Shown piece after piece: positions 41,364-44,133 of a stretch of DNA of 44,133 nucleotides. The translations under genes were made by a program, and so were the position numbers. Every line of letters begins with the position of its first letter. Positions within the stretch are counted from its first letter, which is position 1. The notes beneath the pieces are model-generated. The model searched no databases, was not told where the DNA came from, and was given only the letters and a program-made list of their open reading frames with translations. Source of the stretch: an uncultured Muribaculaceae bacterium (lineage in GTDB: Bacteria > Bacteroidota > Bacteroidia > Bacteroidales > Muribaculaceae); the NCBI GenBank assembly GCA_905209725.1, contig CAJLTZ010000007.1, forward strand, positions 1 through 44,133, in the 5' to 3' direction.

Positions 41364-43076
41364 ATGAAAAAGTCATTACTTGTTTTTGCCGCAATGGCAG
41401 CCAGTATTTCTCTCTTCGCCCAGGTGAAGGTGGACTCTATTGCGGAGTTCTATACGATGAAGATCTCCGCCGATGGACGCTATATCATCAGTTCCGCCGA
41501 CGGCCCCATGGGGGTGCTGAATGTGGAAACAGGCAAAATTGAATCGTATCCGGAGGTGATGCCCGGCAACGGCAACTGTATCTCAACCGGTGGTATCGGT
41601 GTTGGTTCCAACGAGATGGATGCCTCTATGATGATTATTGACGGCAAACTTGTTTACCCGGAGAATCTCACTAAGTTCAGCCTCTGTGACCTTCACGGCA
41701 TCACTCCTGACGGAACCCGCATCTGTGGACTCGTCAACTCCCCAGAGGGCAACACCGACGGCCAGATGTATCAGCCAATGGTGGTCAATGTGAACGCAGA
41801 CGGCAGCGTAAGCGATCCTATATATCTTCCTCATCCCGAGAAGGATTTCTTTGGAAACACTCCGCAGCACTGTTCCGCAGTGAGGATTGGACCTGATGGC
41901 AAAACAGTTGTGGGTCAGGTGATTGATGATTCCGGTTTCTTCATATATCCTATTGTATATAAAGAAGACGCCGACGGGAAATGGAGTTATACTCTTCCTT
42001 CCGAGCCCTACTTCAATCCTAATCATATCGAAATTCCCGAAAATCCCGGTGAATTTGAGGAGCCGCGTCCGGAAGCTAAAGATTTTATTTCGGAAGAAAA
42101 GAGGACGGAATATGAGGCTGCCTATAAGGAGTGGGAGGATGCCGGTTATCCGGAAGGTCTCGAGCCCAATGTCGCTTCATATATGACGGAGGAGGAGATT
42201 GCTGCATACAATAAGGCTGCTGAAGAATACAATATGCGTCTCGAGGAATATTACAAAAAATTTGAAGAATATACCGAGGCTCGCGATAAGGTGATTGACG
42301 AGTCACTCAGTTTTGTTCTTAACGCACTCGCTTTGGATACAGCCGGCAAAAAGTTGGCCATCGGTGCTGTGAAATATGTTATGACCGAGGGTGCATTCAT
42401 GCCCGAAGAAATATACAGCACATGCGTGTTCGATCTTGAAAACAACACAATGAATCAGATCGAGGGCAAATACACCAATATTCTTCCCAGTCAGGTGCTT
42501 GCAAATGGTGAGGTCCTCGGCTGCACGCCGGTGCCCGGGCCATGGTCTACGAGTCTTCTTCCTCCGTTGACATATATATACACTCCCGGTGCAACTGATT
42601 ATGTACCCATTCAGGAATATCTCGAGGGAGTGGCTCCGGAAGCCATTACCTGGATGAATGAAAATCTGCTCAAGGAGATTCCTGTCGATATGGATGAGGA
42701 ATATAATCCTATTTATGAAGAGGTGCTTATGACAGGCCACGCTGTGGCAAGCGATGATATGTCCGTAATTAGCGGAGGTGTACTTGCGTATATGTACGAT
42801 GAGAATATGTCGTTTGTGTCTTATGTGATTACCGGTTCTACCAACGCTGTAGCAGATGTTGCTGCAGAGGCAAGTTCGCTCCGTGTCCTTAAGGGTGGTG
42901 TGCTTGTTGCCCATGGAGTTGTAGCCGATGTTGAGGTATACACAATGGCCGGTGCTCAAGTATATTCTGCAGCAACCCTTCAGGGCAGCGTCAACACCGG
43001 TATTGCAGCCGGCATATACGCTATTGCCTGGACTGATGCCGCCGGTGAACGTCATTCAGCCAAAGTGCTCTTCTGA
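41364..43076 (+). CDS. Secreted propeller-like protein with charged helical insert and C-terminal tail
   Basis: 570 aa from MKKSLLVFAAMAASISLFAQ (signal peptide); an in-frame TTG lies two codons upstream. Residues 25-215 show WD/Kelch-like strands (ISADGRYIISS, GPDGKTVVGQV) suggesting a beta-propeller. Residues about 230-312 form a highly charged Glu/Tyr-rich helical insert (EYEAAYKEWEDAG, AAEEYNMRLEEYYKKFEEY). Propeller-like strands then resume (LAIGAVKYVM, AVASDDMSVISGG). The last ~75 residues are a beta-sandwich tail (VEVYTMAGAQVY...AGIYAIAW...AKVLF), close to type IX secretion type A signals. No enzyme motif is seen. Heptamer arrays and a hairpin follow the stop. Confidence 0.82.
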   Translation: MKKSLLVFAAMAASISLFAQVKVDSIAEFYTMKISADGRYIISSADGPMGVLNVETGKIESYPEVMPGNGNCISTGGIGVGSNEMDASMMIIDGKLVYPENLTKFSLCDLHGITPDGTRICGLVNSPEGNTDGQMYQPMVVNVNADGSVSDPIYLPHPEKDFFGNTPQHCSAVRIGPDGKTVVGQVIDDSGFFIYPIVYKEDADGKWSYTLPSEPYFNPNHIEIPENPGEFEEPRPEAKDFISEEKRTEYEAAYKEWEDAGYPEGLEPNVASYMTEEEIAAYNKAAEEYNMRLEEYYKKFEEYTEARDKVIDESLSFVLNALALDTAGKKLAIGAVKYVMTEGAFMPEEIYSTCVFDLENNTMNQIEGKYTNILPSQVLANGEVLGCTPVPGPWSTSLLPPLTYIYTPGATDYVPIQEYLEGVAPEAITWMNENLLKEIPVDMDEEYNPIYEEVLMTGHAVASDDMSVISGGVLAYMYDENMSFVSYVITGSTNAVADVAAEASSLRVLKGGVLVAHGVVADVEVYTMAGAQVYSAATLQGSVNTGIAAGIYAIAWTDAAGERHSAKVLF

Positions 43077-43079
43077 TAA

Positions 43080-43137
43080 TTTTGAATTTTGAATTTTGAA
43101 TTGGTTGCACCATCCACCATTCACCATTCACCATTCT
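43080..43137 (+). repeat. Two consecutive heptamer arrays: (TTTTGAA)x3 and (CCATYCN)x4
   Basis: TTTTGAA three times at 43080-43100, starting 4 bp after the stop codon. After TTGGTTGCA come four 7-base units at 43110-43137 (CCATCCA, CCATTCA, CCATTCA, CCATTCT). Two different unit sequences with the same period lie side by side. Confidence 0.85.
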
Positions 43138-43158
43138 ACATTCAATTAATTTTAACGA

Positions 43159-43192
43159 CCGCGTACAACACAAGGCGAAGTGTTGTGCGCGG
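43159..43192 (+). terminator. 13-bp GC-rich hairpin, second copy
   Basis: CCGCGTACAACAC (43159-43171) pairs with GTGTTGTGCGCGG (43180-43192), with one G-U pair and an 8-nt loop. It is homologous to 877-910; relative to it one G-C pair is A-T here, so pairing is conserved while the sequence is not. It follows the 570-aa gene and directly abuts the -33 box of the phosphatase promoter. Confidence 0.65.
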
Positions 43193-43225
43193 TTTGCATA
43201 TATAGTAAAAAATTCATTATATTTG
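43193..43225 (+). promoter_or_regulatory. Bacteroidetes-type promoter for the tyrosine phosphatase
   Basis: TTTG (43193-43196), 21 nt, TATATTTG (43218-43225); expected start near 43232, about 30 nt before the ATG at 43263. Confidence 0.75.
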
Positions 43226-43262
43226 TGCCCAAAACAAAAACCACAACGTAAACGCTATCCCT

Positions 43263-43763
43263 ATGAAAATCATCAACTCCCTGAAAGAGAAAGACAAAGT
43301 AAGCATTCTGTTTGTGTGCCTCGGCAACATCTGCCGTTCGCCGGCGGCTGAGGAGATTGCGCGTTCTATAGCAAAGGATCGTGGGGAGGAGGGGCGTTTT
43401 GAGTTTGACTCCGCCGGTCTTTATGCAGGCCATGCAGGGGAGTTGCCCGACTTGCGTATGCGCACGCACGCCTTTCCGCGCGGTTACCGCTTGACACATA
43501 GGAGCCGCCCGGTGCGCCGATCCGACTTTTCGGATTTCGACCTGATAGTGGCGATGGATGATTCCAATTATGACCGTCTGCGGGCCTTTGCCGCCACGCC
43601 CGAAGAGGAGGCGAAAGTGGTAAAGATGATCGACTTCCAGCGCCATCATCCGCAATACGACTGTGTGCCCGATCCATACTATGAAGGCGCCGCCGGTTTT
43701 GAACTGGTCCTCAACCTCCTGGAAGACACTTGCGCATCGCTTATTGACCGGCTCTCTGATTAA
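43263..43763 (+). CDS. Low-molecular-weight protein-tyrosine phosphatase
   Basis: 166 aa, cytosolic. The phosphate-binding loop VCLGNICRS has the catalytic Cys19 and Arg25 (C-X5-R), and the general acid Asp137 lies in VPDPYY. Both are intact, so an active enzyme is expected. In bacteria these enzymes dephosphorylate tyrosine kinases of capsule export or stress proteins; some act on arginine phosphate. No kinase or capsule genes are nearby, so the partner is unknown. The gene is monocistronic with its own promoter and ends just before the tRNA promoter. Confidence 0.95.
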   Translation: MKIINSLKEKDKVSILFVCLGNICRSPAAEEIARSIAKDRGEEGRFEFDSAGLYAGHAGELPDLRMRTHAFPRGYRLTHRSRPVRRSDFSDFDLIVAMDDSNYDRLRAFAATPEEEAKVVKMIDFQRHHPQYDCVPDPYYEGAAGFELVLNLLEDTCASLIDRLSD

Positions 43764-43807
43764 TCACGACCGGCTCTATGATTAAAAATCAGGGATTTGA
43801 AGAAAAA

Positions 43808-43839
43808 TTTGGGGATAAGGGAAATAATTTATAAATTTG
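43808..43839 (+). promoter_or_regulatory. Bacteroidetes-type promoter for tRNA-Gly
   Basis: TTTG (43808-43811), 20 nt, TAAATTTG (43832-43839), a full consensus match; the tRNA starts at 43854. Confidence 0.78.
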
Positions 43840-43853
43840 CAGAGAAAAATAAT

Positions 43854-43926
43854 GCGATAGTAGCTCAGTTGGTAGAGCATCAGCTTCCCAAGCTGAGGGT
43901 CGCGGGTTCGAGCCCCGTTTATCGCT
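43854..43926 (+). tRNA. tRNA-Gly (anticodon CCC)
   Basis: A 73-nt cloverleaf. The acceptor GCGATAG pairs with TTATCGC (last pair G-U). The D-arm is GCTCAGTTGGTAGAGC. The anticodon stem TCAGC/GCTGA encloses the loop TTCCCAA with anticodon CCC. The T-arm has GTTCGAGC. CCA is not encoded. It is the only RNA gene recognised. Confidence 0.95.
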
Positions 43927-44013
43927 CATTGCATTCATGGAATTTTGTTGATTAGTTGCGCCGTATCCATTTTTATCGGGCGCAACTTTTTTTGTAAAGC
44001 CACATTTTCTGTG

Positions 44014-44115
44014 CGTTTGTAAGACCATTCCCACAAAAGTCTGTTATTCGGGCCCAAGCCGAATTCACGGTGCATTTGTTAAGACCCCATCCCACAAAAA
44101 ATGTTAACGCAGGGG
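44014..44115 (+). repeat. Right-edge copies of the dispersed 36-bp repeat
   Basis: 44080-44115 is a perfect inverted copy of 18-53. A degenerate direct copy lies at about 44017-44055 (TAAGACC, then TTCCCACAAAA, TGTTA). Both are preceded by TTTGT. Bases 43927-44013, between the tRNA and these repeats, hold nothing else recognised. Confidence 0.75.
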
Positions 44116-44133
44116 CGACCGATTTTTGATGCA

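Noticed and set aside
43789..44034. Minus-strand open frame of 81 codons across the tRNA gene
   Set aside because: Its SNPRPSAWEADALPTELL segment is the well-known false translation opposite a tRNA; the plus-strand tRNA-Gly explains the sequence.

Overview
The window is a 44.1 kb piece of a Bacteroidales chromosome, probably an intestinal Muribaculaceae- or Prevotella-like genome (the lineage is inferred). The indicators are: promoters of the Bacteroidetes type (TTTG, about 20 nt, TAnnTTTG) in front of several genes; a TonB receptor paired with a DUF4249 lipoprotein; a DUF6377 membrane-spanning regulator; a C10 cysteine protease; a very long SecA (1132 aa); RluB with a Gln/Arg/Gly-rich N-terminus; and six secreted proteins with a short Bacteroidales-type C-terminal tail ending in a GIYI-like motif. 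The two ends carry the same 36-bp repeat in inverted orientation, so the window looks like a complete contig broken at a multicopy repeat.

Layout, left to right. 1-9.4 kb (all minus strand): a small lipoprotein, a POT peptide transporter, SufE, then an alcohol dehydrogenase/acyl-CoA synthetase pair; next an AT-rich islet with a C10 protease and a secreted partner, bounded by perfect 45-bp direct repeats; then greA and a HIT protein with a terminator-like hairpin in the greA leader. 9.7-10.1 kb: a small plus-strand membrane protein with a terminator. 10.1-23 kb (minus): four large secreted proteins built from choice-of-anchor-J/cleaved-adhesin, Hydin-like, Fn3, Omp28-like and carboxypeptidase-regulatory-like domains, the last three tightly packed as an operon. 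23.2-32.6 kb (minus): secA, then a cluster transcribed as rluB-asnS-DUF4105-phosphatase-like; the phosphatase-like protein appears to have lost most catalytic residues. 32.6-33.4 kb: a gene-poor region with short repeats. 33.4-35.1 kb (plus): the DUF6377 regulator. 35.4-39.7 kb (minus): an operon of unknown lipoprotein, TonB receptor and DUF4249 lipoprotein. 39.8-41.1 kb (minus): an OFA-like MFS transporter. 41.4-43.8 kb (plus): a secreted protein and a low-molecular-weight tyrosine phosphatase. 43.85 kb: tRNA-Gly(CCC).

The least explained structure is intergenic. Tandem arrays of seven-base units, different in sequence each time, start within about 10 bp of a stop codon at six gene ends. Some are followed by one of two recurring hairpins: a GTCGC-NNN-GCGAC stem seen three times, and a 13-bp GC-rich stem seen twice with a compensatory base-pair change. 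These look like a composite 3'-end element peculiar to this genome. No phage, transposase, integrase or CRISPR genes were seen.
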